Of a stretch of 20,635 nt of DNA, positions 10,539 through 17,807 are shown in pieces. The notes beneath the pieces are model-generated. The model saw only the letters and a program-made list of their open reading frames with translations. It made no database searches and was not told the origin of the DNA. The DNA is from Pseudomonadaceae bacterium UBA836. GTDB taxonomy: Bacteria > Pseudomonadota > Gammaproteobacteria > Pseudomonadales > Pseudomonadaceae. The DNA is taken from NCBI GenBank assembly GCA_002296055.1, contig DBHE01000004.1, forward strand, positions 1-20,635, read 5' to 3'. A program made the position numbers and the translations under genes. Every line of letters begins with the position of its first letter. Positions within the stretch are counted from its first letter, which is position 1.

Positions 10539-11744
10539 ATGGAGCAGCTGTACTTCTCGCCAATGCTGCTGGGTATCTGCCTGCTGGTTGCCATCGCACT
10601 CTGTGCCACGGCGCTGTATTGCACCGTGCCCAACGAGCCAGGCCCCGGCTTCTGGCTGGCTGGCAGCTGGAGTCTGATCGGCGGTATCGCGCTGTTCCTG
10701 GTATTTGTAGTGACCCGCAGCCCAGTCCTCAATGTGCTTGGCAACGCCTTGCAGCTGGCTGGTGAAGCGCTGTTTCTGCTGGGCGTCTTTCGCTTTCTCG
10801 GTCAACGCCTGCCCTGGTGGATACTGCCCGTCAGCACCGGCGCCATGGTGGCCTTCAACTCCTGGTACTGGATCGCCAACGGCAACTCTGACCTGCTGAT
10901 GGGCGTGTACTCCAGTATCGCCGGCCTGTTGCCTATCCAGGCCATTGTGCTGCTCCTGCGTGAAAGCCGTGACCCCGTCACCCGTCCGGCGCGCCTGCTG
11001 GTCGCGGTCGGCCTGCTGATCTACAGCTCGGCAACCCTGCTGCGTGGTTATCTTGGCTACCACGACTGGTGGCACGGCGAGCCCTATATTCAACCCTACG
11101 AATCCTTCAGCTATCTGCTGTCCTATAACTTTGCCATTCCGGCATTAGTGCTCGGTTTTGTCGGCTGTTGCCTGATGACGACTCAGCGCGTGTTGGCACG
11201 CAGCCGGCAATTGGCCGAGCAGCTGCAGGAACAGGCCATCCGCGACCCACTTACCGGCGCGTTCAATCGTCGCGCCTTCCACCGCCAGCTGGCCGATGAA
11301 GTCGCTCGTAGCCAGCGCTACCAGCGCCCACTGTGCCTCGCTATGCTGGACCTCGACCATTTCAAGCAGTTGAACGATCAGCTGGGCCACCAGGCCGGAG
11401 ACCACGCGCTACAGCACTTCGCTGACCTGTGCCAGCAACAGGCTCGGCACAGCGACCTGTTTGCCCGCTTTGGCGGCGAAGAGTTTGTACTACTGATGCC
11501 CGAAACCACGGCCGATCAGGCCACCGCTACCCTGGAGCGCATACGCCAGCAGTTGGCCAGTCAGCCCTTCCGCTATCAACAGCAAGCCTGGGGCCTGGCA
11601 GTCAGTATCGGCGTAAGCCAGCTATCGGCTGAGGGCAGCGCCGATCAGTTGCTGCGCCAGGCTGATCTGGCGCTCTACGAGGCGAAAAACCAGGGCCGCA
11701 ACCAGGTCCGGCTGTGGTCTGCCAGTCCATCCGTGGCATACTGA
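10539..11744 (+). CDS. Seven-TM GGDEF diguanylate cyclase
   Basis: Predicted 401-aa inner-membrane enzyme that makes c-di-GMP from two GTP. About seven membrane helices fill residues 5-220, a short coiled segment (RSRQLAEQLQEQAIRD) links to the GGDEF domain at about 230-395. DPLTGAFNRRAF, LDLDHFKQLND and the active-site GGEEF at 312-316 are intact. RHSD at 303-306 is an inhibitory I-site (RxxD exactly five residues before GGEEF), so product inhibition is likely. The frame remains open for another 200 codons upstream but that part overlaps trmO and lacks protein character. The ATG at 10539 begins the first membrane helix, but its ribosome site (CAGGA at 10521-10525) is rather distant. The membrane part is an uncharacterised sensor. 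Confidence 0.93.
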   Translation: MEQLYFSPMLLGICLLVAIALCATALYCTVPNEPGPGFWLAGSWSLIGGIALFLVFVVTRSPVLNVLGNALQLAGEALFLLGVFRFLGQRLPWWILPVSTGAMVAFNSWYWIANGNSDLLMGVYSSIAGLLPIQAIVLLLRESRDPVTRPARLLVAVGLLIYSSATLLRGYLGYHDWWHGEPYIQPYESFSYLLSYNFAIPALVLGFVGCCLMTTQRVLARSRQLAEQLQEQAIRDPLTGAFNRRAFHRQLADEVARSQRYQRPLCLAMLDLDHFKQLNDQLGHQAGDHALQHFADLCQQQARHSDLFARFGGEEFVLLMPETTADQATATLERIRQQLASQPFRYQQQAWGLAVSIGVSQLSAEGSADQLLRQADLALYEAKNQGRNQVRLWSASPSVAY

Positions 11745-11772
11745 AACGCCTCGTCCCCTCAAGGATTGCCCC

Positions 11773-12162
11773 GTGTTCACCCTTAGCCACGCGACCCTAC
11801 TGCTGCTTAGTGCTTTCGCCGGCTGGTGGCTTTGGCGCAGTCTCGGCCAGCGCGACCAGGCGCTGGCCCGGGTGCGTCAACACTGTGAGCGCGCCGACGT
11901 CCAATTGCTGGACGACAGCGTCGCACTCAGCGCCATCCGTATCGGCCGTAACCGCCGGGGTATGCCCGGCCTGATTCGTCGCTATGGTTTCGAGTTCACC
12001 GTCACCGGTGAGCACCGCTATAGCGGCCACCTGGACCTGCATGGCCTGCAGGTACTGAAGATCGAGCTGGCACCACACCCCTTTCCTGGCGGCGATAATC
12101 CGGCCGAGAGCTACAGCGAGTCCGCCAGTCGCCCTGGCGCAACAATTCATAGAATTTATTGA
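11773..12162 (+). CDS. DUF3301 family membrane-anchored protein
   Basis: Predicted 129-aa small protein of unknown function. It starts at GTG with AAGGA (11761-11765) 7 nt upstream. One N-terminal membrane helix (about residues 5-23, LLLLSAFAGWWLW) is followed by a conserved soluble part: RDQALARVRQHCERADVQLLDDSVAL, the basic GRNRRG, then YGFEFTVTGEHRYSGHLDLHG. This is the typical DUF3301 layout and length. The tail ends in low-complexity serine-rich sequence. It sits 28 nt behind the cyclase and 58 nt before the COG0523 GTPase, so it may be in one transcript with the cyclase. No role should be assigned. Confidence 0.85.
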   Translation: MFTLSHATLLLLSAFAGWWLWRSLGQRDQALARVRQHCERADVQLLDDSVALSAIRIGRNRRGMPGLIRRYGFEFTVTGEHRYSGHLDLHGLQVLKIELAPHPFPGGDNPAESYSESASRPGATIHRIY

Positions 12163-12195
12163 AAACAAGTAATCAAGTTATTCCTTATATCGATA

Positions 12196-12211
12196 GGTTC
12201 CACGTGGAACC
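12196..12211. other. parS-like centromere site (ParB-binding palindrome)
   Basis: GGTTCCACGTGGAACC is a perfect 16-bp palindrome. Its 14-bp core GTTCCACGTGGAAC is the core known for chromosomal parS sites of Pseudomonas, bound by ParB. It stands in an A+T-rich 58-bp gap, 9 nt before the ATG of the COG0523 GTPase gene. In pseudomonads parS sites cluster near oriC and parAB, and the atp operon at the right of this window is normally their neighbour, so the location fits. ParB binding is inferred from sequence identity only. Confidence 0.8.
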
Positions 12212-12220
12212 CTCAAAGCC

Positions 12221-13177
12221 ATGCTCAGCCAGATTCCCACGCACCTGATCGCCGGCCCGCTCGGTGCCGGCAAGACCAGCCTTTTGCAACAGCTGCTGGC
12301 CCAGCGGCCCACGGACGAGCGCTGGGCCATCCTGATCAACGAGTTCGGCCAGCTGGGCCTGGACAGAGCCTTGCTGCAACCGGATACCGAGGCAGGGGTG
12401 AGCCTGGCCGAAATACCCGGCGGCTGCCTGTGCTGCGTGAACGGCGTACCCTTTCAGGTAGGCCTTGGCCGCTTGCTACGCAAGGCTCGTCCAGGCCGCC
12501 TGTGGATCGAATGCTCTGGCCTGGGCCATCCGACAGAACTGCTGACACAGCTGTCTAACGCACCCTGGCAAGGCGTGCTGGACCTGCAACCCCTGCTGAT
12601 GGTGGTAGACGCTGGCCAGCTAGTCAGTGGTGTTGCCCTGCCAGACAGCCAACAACGCAGCCTGCCATTGGCCGGCCTGCTGATTGCCAATCGAACGGAT
12701 TTGCTCAGCGCCGAGTCAAGGCAGCAGCTGGCCCAGCAGTGGCCCCAGGCGCTGGCCTGCGAGCACTCGGCCGTAGACTGGGCCGACATTCCGCGCCATG
12801 CCGCGCCGCCCGCAACCGCCACGCCACCGGCAGCCAGCAGCCAGCCCGTCGGCCAGCTTGCCCTGCAGCCGGCGCAGTGGCAGTGCCACACTCAGCTGAC
12901 ACAGGCCCCGTACAGTCTGGCGTGGCGTATCGCCAGCGACCAGTGCTTCTCGCTCGTAGGCCTGGAGCGTTGGCTCAGCGCCACGCCTTGGCTCAGGGCC
13001 AAGGGCATACTACGCACCGACCAAGGCTGGAAAGCCTGCAATCTGCTGCCGCAGGACCGCATTCACTGGCAAGACAGCGAATGGCGGCAAGACAGCCGGC
13101 TTGAGTTGATCTGTGCCGAACTGCCGGCGCGAGAGCACTTGGAAGAGGGCTTGCGAGCTACCCGCTGCAGCCAGTAA
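12221..13177 (+). CDS. COG0523 (CobW/YjiA-type) GTPase, putative metallochaperone
   Basis: Predicted 318-aa G3E-family P-loop GTPase. Walker A is GPLGAGKT at 12-19, NEFGQLGLD follows, the metal-binding CxCC motif GGCLCC has Cys69, Cys71 and Cys72, the Walker B-type region is WIECSGLGHP, and the base-recognition motif is NRTD instead of NKxD. A Pro/Ala-rich linker at about 200-220 leads to the CobW C-terminal domain. Length matches YjiA. Unlike many zinc-linked members it has no His-rich linker, and I see no Zur-type operator upstream. The family inserts or delivers metals (Zn, Co, Ni); the client is unknown. A parS-like palindrome sits directly before the start, and no strong ribosome site is visible (GGAA at the edge of that palindrome). 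Confidence 0.92.
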   Translation: MLSQIPTHLIAGPLGAGKTSLLQQLLAQRPTDERWAILINEFGQLGLDRALLQPDTEAGVSLAEIPGGCLCCVNGVPFQVGLGRLLRKARPGRLWIECSGLGHPTELLTQLSNAPWQGVLDLQPLLMVVDAGQLVSGVALPDSQQRSLPLAGLLIANRTDLLSAESRQQLAQQWPQALACEHSAVDWADIPRHAAPPATATPPAASSQPVGQLALQPAQWQCHTQLTQAPYSLAWRIASDQCFSLVGLERWLSATPWLRAKGILRTDQGWKACNLLPQDRIHWQDSEWRQDSRLELICAELPAREHLEEGLRATRCSQ

Positions 13178-13201
13178 GGTGGAATTTTTGCCGACACCAC
13201 C

Positions 13202-13555
13202 ATGACCCGCCTATTTCTGCTCGCCCTTAGCCTGTCCAGCCAAACCGTATTGGCCGGTGCCTGCCTGATTGAGTCCACTGACGACCAGCTGCCCATCCGC
13301 CTGTGTCAGACCAACCGCAGCATCCCTGATGGGTTGTTCAAACAGCAGTTCTGCCAGCCGCAGATTCCTGACCGCAGTTTTAGCGTTACCCTGCTTGATG
13401 CTTGCCCAAGCGGCGCCTACGGCATCTGCGTCGGAGCACACACCGAGGGGGTAAGTTATCAACAGGATATCCACTACTACAGCGACGCCGACGACACGCC
13501 GGTGCTGCAAGCCTATTGCGAGAGAATCAGTCAGGGTCAGTGGCAAACGCCCTGA
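13202..13555 (+). CDS. Small exported cysteine-containing hypothetical protein
   Basis: Predicted 117-aa protein not recognised as any family. It begins with a good signal peptide (MTRLFLLALSLSSQTVLA, cleavage probably before GAC), and the mature part of about 99 residues holds six cysteines (first at residue 21, then in RLCQT, QFCQP, DACPS, GICVG and AYCER), which suggests disulfides in the periplasm. The mature protein is acidic. The ATG has no close ribosome site; AAGGTGG lies about 18 nt upstream and could pair with CCACC (13197-13201) just before the ATG. It starts 24 nt after the COG0523 stop and converges on the DUF192 gene, with 3 nt between stops. The competing frame on the other strand has no such features. 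Confidence 0.7.
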   Translation: MTRLFLLALSLSSQTVLAGACLIESTDDQLPIRLCQTNRSIPDGLFKQQFCQPQIPDRSFSVTLLDACPSGAYGICVGAHTEGVSYQQDIHYYSDADDTPVLQAYCERISQGQWQTP

Positions 13556-13558
13556 GCG

Positions 13559-14005
13559 TTATAGCGCTGGGGGCGTGGGCGGTAGCCCGGACACATCCAG
13601 CGTGGCGCCCACGCTCAAGCCCAGGCGGGCAACGCTGCCAGCGGGTAGTTCGATTACCCAGCGAAGCGGCGCGTCGGCCTGATAGATAGCGCAGGGCAGC
13701 TCAACACAAGGCGGAACCTCGGCGAACACCTGGCGAATCTGTCCGCGGTTATCCACAAACACCAGGTCCAGACTGATCTGCATATTGCGCATCCAGATCG
13801 CGGGCCGTGTGCCAGCAGGAAAGTCAAACAGCATGCCGGTGCCAAAGGGTAGCTCGGTAACCCCCATCAGGCCCTGACGGCGGCTATCAGGGTCCGCTAC
13901 ATAGGCCAGCTCGAACGCCTCGCTGCCCAATGTCAGGGTGCGGCTGTCGGCTTGCACGCTGGTGCTTGCCAGCAGTGCCAGGGCTATCGGTAAAAGCGCT
14001 TTCAC
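13559..14005 (-). CDS. Exported DUF192 protein
   Basis: Predicted 148-aa exported protein. After a signal peptide (MKALLPIALALLASTSVQA) comes a complete DUF192 domain: LAYVADPDSRRQGLMGVTELPFGTGMLFDFP at about 34-64, WMRNMQISLDLVFVDNRGQI at about 71-90, then CAIYQADAPLRWVIELPAG near 105-123. The family is widespread and of unknown function. The start is a GTG that overlaps the stop of the PilZ gene by 4 nt (GTGA, 14002-14005), so the two are translationally coupled. Two Cys around residues 99-104 (PPCVELPC) could form a disulfide. It converges with the small orphan on the other strand without a clear terminator between. Confidence 0.9.
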   Translation of the reverse strand: MKALLPIALALLASTSVQADSRTLTLGSEAFELAYVADPDSRRQGLMGVTELPFGTGMLFDFPAGTRPAIWMRNMQISLDLVFVDNRGQIRQVFAEVPPCVELPCAIYQADAPLRWVIELPAGSVARLGLSVGATLDVSGLPPTPPAL

Positions 14006-14844
14006 AGGTTATCTTTCAGCAGGTTCTGATAGACCATATTGGTCAGGTACAGGCGATTCTGCTCGCTCAGGTCGATAAACTCCACCCCAGTGGCTACCTG
14101 AGGTTCCGCCCCCTCCTCCGGGGTAACCGCGCGCACGCGCGCGTCCAGCGTCAGGTAGACATCCAGTCCTGAGGGGTTGATGCGGAAGGACAGTTTCAGC
14201 TCCTCTTCCTTGTTGGCAAAAGGCTTGGCGGAGACCAGACGTGCACCACCGACACTGATATCGGTCATGCGTGCCGAGCCCTGGGAGCCGTCCTGGCGAT
14301 TGATTGCAGTCACCAGCTCCACCGACACCCGCGCCGAGCTGCGAATGCGCATGGACTGCACGGTGTCCGGATAAGCCAGGTGCAGATAAGGAAAGGGCGA
14401 CAGATTGGACTTGAGTACCCGCGTCTTGTAGGCCACCGCATCCTTGCCGACAAAACCGCGCACCAGGAACTGCTGGCCTTCCTTGATAAATACCAGCTTG
14501 CCCTGCACGGTCGGCGCCGTTACCAACAGGCTGACCGGCGCGTGAAAGCCGATCATGCGGACCTGATAGCGCTCGGCGCTGCTGTTGTTCATGGTCTGCA
14601 GTTGAACCAGATCACCGGGCGCCAGCTGGATCTGCTCCAGACGCGACACCACCGCGGTCTCACCGCCGCCCTGATCCTGCGGCGCGCTGCGGAACAGACC
14701 CAGTTTGAGCAGTTGCTTGAGCAGCGAGCGGTTCTCTACCACCTTGGAGTGAGCAAACAATACCTTGCCGTCGCCATCGACGATATTCCAGGGCAAGGGC
14801 TTGCCAATAGGGATGTCTTCTTCAGTCAGTGCTATCAGCGACAC
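14002..14844 (-). CDS. PilZ-domain c-di-GMP-binding protein, YcgR-like
   Basis: Predicted 280-aa cytoplasmic c-di-GMP receptor. The N-terminal half (about 1-150) resembles the YcgR-type beta-barrel, and the PilZ domain (about 160-275) carries both binding motifs: RSSAR (RxxxR, 168-172) and DISVGG (D/N-x-S-x-x-G, 195-200). The protein should therefore bind c-di-GMP and act on a partner; flagellar braking is the known role of YcgR, but here the target is inferred only. It starts at GTG (14844) with GGAG 9 nt upstream on the minus strand. Its stop overlaps the GTG of the DUF192 gene, and it begins 81 nt after the CFA-family gene on the same strand. Confidence 0.92.
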   Translation of the reverse strand: MSLIALTEEDIPIGKPLPWNIVDGDGKVLFAHSKVVENRSLLKQLLKLGLFRSAPQDQGGGETAVVSRLEQIQLAPGDLVQLQTMNNSSAERYQVRMIGFHAPVSLLVTAPTVQGKLVFIKEGQQFLVRGFVGKDAVAYKTRVLKSNLSPFPYLHLAYPDTVQSMRIRSSARVSVELVTAINRQDGSQGSARMTDISVGGARLVSAKPFANKEEELKLSFRINPSGLDVYLTLDARVRAVTPEEGAEPQVATGVEFIDLSEQNRLYLTNMVYQNLLKDNL

Positions 14845-14925
14845 ACAGTCACTCCGTTCCGGACAATCAAATCGCCATCAAATGTAGCAGCCTCCGGCGG
14901 CGGCGGCTATTACTGCATGCTGACT

Positions 14926-16119
14926 TCAGCTATAGAGATCCGCGCGGGTCAGCGGCAAGCTGTGACTTCCATCCTCCCGTGGCTTGACCGCGAGTAACTG
15001 ATGGATATTCATCCAATGGCGGGTGAAACCATACGCGCAGCCTGCCAGATAGAGTCGCCAGATGCGCAGACTGCGTTCCCCCACCATCGCCCTCGCTTGC
15101 TCCAGGTGCTGATCCAGATTACGACTCCACAGCGCCAGGGTCCGCGCGTAATGCGGCCGCAGGCCCTCCACGTCGACAACCTCCAGGCCCTGCTCGCTCA
15201 TGCTGCCAATCGCCATCGCCAGATGCGGCAGCTCACCGTGAGGAAACACGTGGCGTCCGATAAAGCGACCAGCCCCGCGCCCCACCGGGCGCCCATCCAG
15301 ATGCCGCGCAGTGATACCGTGGTTGAGCACCAGACCGCCGGGCCGCACCTGCTGCGCCAACATGCCGAAATAGCTGTCCAGATTGGCATGACCGACGTGC
15401 TCAAACATGCCGACACTGACGATTTTGTCGTAATTTTCCGACCCCGTGAGATCACGGTAGTCGCGCAGCTCCAGCGTTACCCGCTCAGCCAGACCCTGGG
15501 CGGTTACCCGCTGTCGCGCCAGCTGCAGCTGTTGCTCGCTCAAGGTAATGCCGTGCACCTGTACCCCGTATTCACGCGCTGCGTGCCGCGCCAGGCCGCC
15601 CCAGCCACAGCCCACGTCCAGCAGTCGGTCTCCGCGGTGCAGCCGCAGCTTGCGACACAGATGGTCCAGCTTTTGGACCTGCGCGCGTGCCAGAGAGTCT
15701 TCCGCGTGCCGAAAATAGCCACAGGAATACACCATCTCCGGGTCCAACCAGAGCGCGTAGAAGCTGTTTGAGAGGTCGTAGTGGTAGGCGATGGCCGCAG
15801 CGTCGGTTTGCCGATCGTGCGGCTCGTGCGGCTCGTGCGGCGCGACCAGCGCCTCTGCTCCGCCACCAAGTGCTCTACTCAGACGGTCAGCAACGGCGAT
15901 GGCATCGTGCATCGAACCTTCGAGGTCCAGGCGCTCTTCAATATAGGCTTCGCCCAACGTATCCAGACTCGGCGACTGCAGGTCGGCGAGCAGCGACGGA
16001 TCTCGAATGTGCAGGACTACCTTGGGCGCGCGCCCCAGATCGACCGACTCACCGTCGGGCAGGGTGACGCGTAGCGGCAAGTCCAGGTTGGCAAAAGCGC
16101 CGGCCAGCTGCGAAAGCAT
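14926..16119 (-). CDS. Cyclopropane-fatty-acyl-phospholipid synthase family methyltransferase
   Basis: Predicted 397-aa SAM-dependent enzyme acting on unsaturated acyl chains of membrane phospholipids. A substrate-binding N-terminal part (about 1-105) precedes the CFA/Mycolic-acid-synthase core: YHYDLSNSFYALWLD, MVYSCGYF with the conserved Cys, the SAM motif LLDVGCGWGG (Asp168), VSVGMFEHVGHAN with the Glu expected to bind bicarbonate, and the C-terminal RNLDQH segment with WRLYLAGCAYGF. All this fits CFA synthase, although furan-fatty-acid-type paralogues look alike. GGAGG lies about 8 nt before the ATG. A 9-bp triplication encodes the HEPHEPHD insert near residue 96, between the two domains. 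Confidence 0.9.
   Translation of the reverse strand: MLSQLAGAFANLDLPLRVTLPDGESVDLGRAPKVVLHIRDPSLLADLQSPSLDTLGEAYIEERLDLEGSMHDAIAVADRLSRALGGGAEALVAPHEPHEPHDRQTDAAAIAYHYDLSNSFYALWLDPEMVYSCGYFRHAEDSLARAQVQKLDHLCRKLRLHRGDRLLDVGCGWGGLARHAAREYGVQVHGITLSEQQLQLARQRVTAQGLAERVTLELRDYRDLTGSENYDKIVSVGMFEHVGHANLDSYFGMLAQQVRPGGLVLNHGITARHLDGRPVGRGAGRFIGRHVFPHGELPHLAMAIGSMSEQGLEVVDVEGLRPHYARTLALWSRNLDQHLEQARAMVGERSLRIWRLYLAGCAYGFTRHWMNIHQLLAVKPREDGSHSLPLTRADLYS
15815..15841. repeat. Three perfect 9-bp tandem repeats inside the CFA-family gene
   Basis: TCGTGCGGC occurs three times in a row at 15815-15823, 15824-15832 and 15833-15841. In the coding direction it gives a repeated three-residue unit (Pro-His-Glu) around residues 94-102, in the loop between the N-terminal and methyltransferase domains. 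Copy-number change would keep the frame. Confidence 0.85.
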
Positions 16120-16153
16120 GCACTAGCACCTCCGTACAAAAGGCATTTCTCCC

Positions 16154-16159
16154 ACTATA
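16154..16159 (-). promoter_or_regulatory. Candidate -10 element of the CFA-family gene
   Basis: On the minus strand TATAGT lies about 35 nt before the ATG at 16119. No convincing -35 is at the right distance (best GTCATC). A stress-sigma (RpoS) promoter, as used for cfa in enterobacteria, would need little -35, but this is speculation. The rest of the 116-bp gap (16120-16235) holds nothing further that I can support. Confidence 0.25.
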
Positions 16160-16235
16160 GACAGTAAAGGAGGGGTGATGACGCCCGCATGCCTCTGATG
16201 TTCGGAACAAGCCCCCTAGCCCGCCTACGTGTCGA

Positions 16236-17597
16236 CTAGGCCTTAACCGGCCGCTTCCAGCCTTGAATGTTGCGCTGGCGTGCACGGCTTACTGCCAAGC
16301 TATCGGCCGGCACGTCACTGGTGATAGTCGAGCCGGCAGCGGTAGTAGCACCTGCGCCGACCGTGACCGGCGCCACTAGCGCGGTGTTGGTGCCGATAAA
16401 GGCGCCCGCCTCGATGGTGGTGCGGTGCTTGTTCACGCCGTCGTAGTTGCAGGTGATGGTACCGGCGCCGATGTTCACGTCAGGCCCCAGCAGCGCATCG
16501 CCGATATAGGACAAATGATTAACCTTGGAGCCCGCACCGATCTCGGCCTTCTTGGTCTCTACGAAGTTGCCGATCTTGGCGCCGGCCTGCAGCCGAGTGC
16601 CAGGTCGCAGGCGCGCGTAAGGGCCCACGTCGCAGTCTTCGGCCAGCTCAGCGCCGTCGATGTGGCTGAAGGCCTTGATATGGCTGCCAGCGCCGATATG
16701 GCAGTCGCGCAGCACACAGTTGGACTCGATGATCACGTCGTCCTCGATCACCACCCGCCCTTCCAGCACCACGTTGATGTCGATGCTGATATCGCGTCCC
16801 ACGCGGACGTCGCCGCGCACATCAATGCGCGCCGGATCGGCCAGGCTAACGCCTTCGGTCATCAGGCGCTCGGCCTGACGACGACGGTATTCGGCCTCCA
16901 GCACCGCCAGCTGCACCCGGTTATTGGCACCCAGCACCTCATACTCATCGACCGCATGAGCCACCTCCACCGGAATCTGCTCGGCGACGGCCATGGCCAC
17001 CACATCGGTCAGATAGTATTCACCCTGGGCATTCTGATTGGACAGGCTGCCCAGCCAGCGGGCGGCATGCTTGCCAGGCAGAGCCATGATGCCAGTGTTG
17101 CCCTCGCGAATACGCAGTTGCTCGGCACTCGCATCCTTTTGCTCGACAATCGCCTGAACCTCGCCGGCAGCGTTACGCACGATGCGCCCATAGCCCGTCG
17201 GATCAGCCAGGGTCACAGTCAGCACGCCCAGCGCCTGCGCGCCTGCCTGGCTGCTCAGCTGCTGCAGGGTCTCAACCCGCAGTAAGGGTACATCGCCATA
17301 CAGCACCAGTACCTGATCAGCGCCCTCGGTGCCCGGCAGGGCCTGTGCCACGGCGTGGCCGGTACCCAGCTGCTCGGTCTGCAGCACCCAGTGGATATCC
17401 TCGGCAGCCAACTGTTCACGCACCAGCTCAGCACCGTGGCCAATCACGACATGAATCCGCGTTGGCGACAGACTGCGAGCACAGTCAATCACATGCCCCA
17501 ACATGGGCTTACCCGCCACCGGGTGCAGGACCTTGGGCAGTTTGGAGCGCATGCGGGTGCCTTGACCGGCGGCAAGAATGACAACGTGCAGATTCAT
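16236..17597 (-). CDS. glmU: Bifunctional UDP-GlcNAc pyrophosphorylase / GlcN-1-P acetyltransferase
   Basis: Predicted 453-aa cytoplasmic enzyme for the last two steps to UDP-GlcNAc, the precursor of peptidoglycan and LPS. The N-terminal uridylyltransferase opens with [25 protein letters not shown], and includes [19 protein letters not shown] and the EGNTGIMAL segment. The C-terminal left-handed beta-helix is seen as hexapeptide repeats from about residue 250 ([22 protein letters not shown]), with the acetyltransferase site [29 protein letters not shown] and NYDGVNKH near 330-390. Length is normal. AGGA lies about 7 nt before the ATG. It follows atpC on the same strand, but a strong terminator separates them, so it should use its own promoter. 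Confidence 0.98.
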   Translation of the reverse strand: MNLHVVILAAGQGTRMRSKLPKVLHPVAGKPMLGHVIDCARSLSPTRIHVVIGHGAELVREQLAAEDIHWVLQTEQLGTGHAVAQALPGTEGADQVLVLYGDVPLLRVETLQQLSSQAGAQALGVLTVTLADPTGYGRIVRNAAGEVQAIVEQKDASAEQLRIREGNTGIMALPGKHAARWLGSLSNQNAQGEYYLTDVVAMAVAEQIPVEVAHAVDEYEVLGANNRVQLAVLEAEYRRRQAERLMTEGVSLADPARIDVRGDVRVGRDISIDINVVLEGRVVIEDDVIIESNCVLRDCHIGAGSHIKAFSHIDGAELAEDCDVGPYARLRPGTRLQAGAKIGNFVETKKAEIGAGSKVNHLSYIGDALLGPDVNIGAGTITCNYDGVNKHRTTIEAGAFIGTNTALVAPVTVGAGATTAAGSTITSDVPADSLAVSRARQRNIQGWKRPVKA

Positions 17598-17630
17598 GGA
17601 AACGTCCTGTAGCAGAGTTTGGCTTCGCGC

Positions 17631-17636
17631 ATTCTA
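17631..17636 (-). promoter_or_regulatory. Candidate -10 element of glmU
   Basis: On the minus strand TAGAAT (complement of 17631-17636) lies 33 nt upstream of the glmU ATG. The -35 position falls inside the AGCTGCA heptamer array, where no good TTGACA match exists; TTGCAG units occur with 13- and 20-nt spacing instead. Confidence 0.35.
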
Positions 17637-17640
17637 GCAA

Positions 17641-17673
17641 AGCTGCAAGCTGCAAGCTGCAAGCTGCAAGCTT
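17641..17673. repeat. Heptamer tandem array AGCTGCA (4.7 copies)
   Basis: Four exact copies of AGCTGCA in a row (17641-17668) are followed by AGCTT. The array lies immediately upstream of the glmU -10 candidate. It is inverted with respect to a second, degenerate heptamer array at 17773-17807. Heptamers of this kind (GCAAGCT / AGCTTGC) are, as I recall, common beside transcript ends in Pseudomonas; not checked by a search. Confidence 0.9.
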
Positions 17674-17731
17674 GGTCGGGATGGGGCGGGGCAAAGCGGC
17701 GTAACGTGTCTTTGAATTTTTACGGCTATCG

Positions 17732-17770
17732 AAAAACAAAAAAAACCGCGCGGCTTGGCACCGAGCGGTT
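17732..17770 (-). terminator. Rho-independent terminator of the atp operon
   Basis: On the minus strand AACCGC (complement of 17765-17770) pairs with GCGGTT (complement of 17744-17749). A further GG/CC pair can form inside. The stem runs into T8 and, after one other base pattern, TTTTT. It lies 37 nt after the atpC stop codon, at the expected end of the atp operon. Confidence 0.85.
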
Positions 17771-17772
17771 CT

Positions 17773-17807
17773 TCTTGCAGCTTGCGGCTTGTAGCTTGCC
17801 GCTGGCC
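17773..17807. repeat. Degenerate heptamer array next to the atpC stop codon
   Basis: Five 7-bp units in exact phase on the plus strand: TCTTGCA, GCTTGCG, GCTTGTA, GCTTGCC and GCTGGCC. The last unit abuts the atpC stop codon (17808-17810). The consensus GCTTGCA is the reverse complement of the unit in the 17641-17673 array, so the two arrays are inverted repeats around the atp terminator. Confidence 0.8.

Noticed and set aside
13211..13546. 111-codon minus-strand frame opposite the small cysteine-containing orphan
   Set aside because: It lacks a signal peptide and ribosome site, and would run directly behind the convergent DUF192 gene region. The plus frame has a clear signal peptide.
14884..14910. 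Imperfect hairpin in the gap between the CFA-family and PilZ genes
   Set aside because: The TAGC/GCTA and GCC/GGC pairing is interrupted by mismatches, arises from GGC triplets, and has no T-tract. It is not supportable as a terminator.
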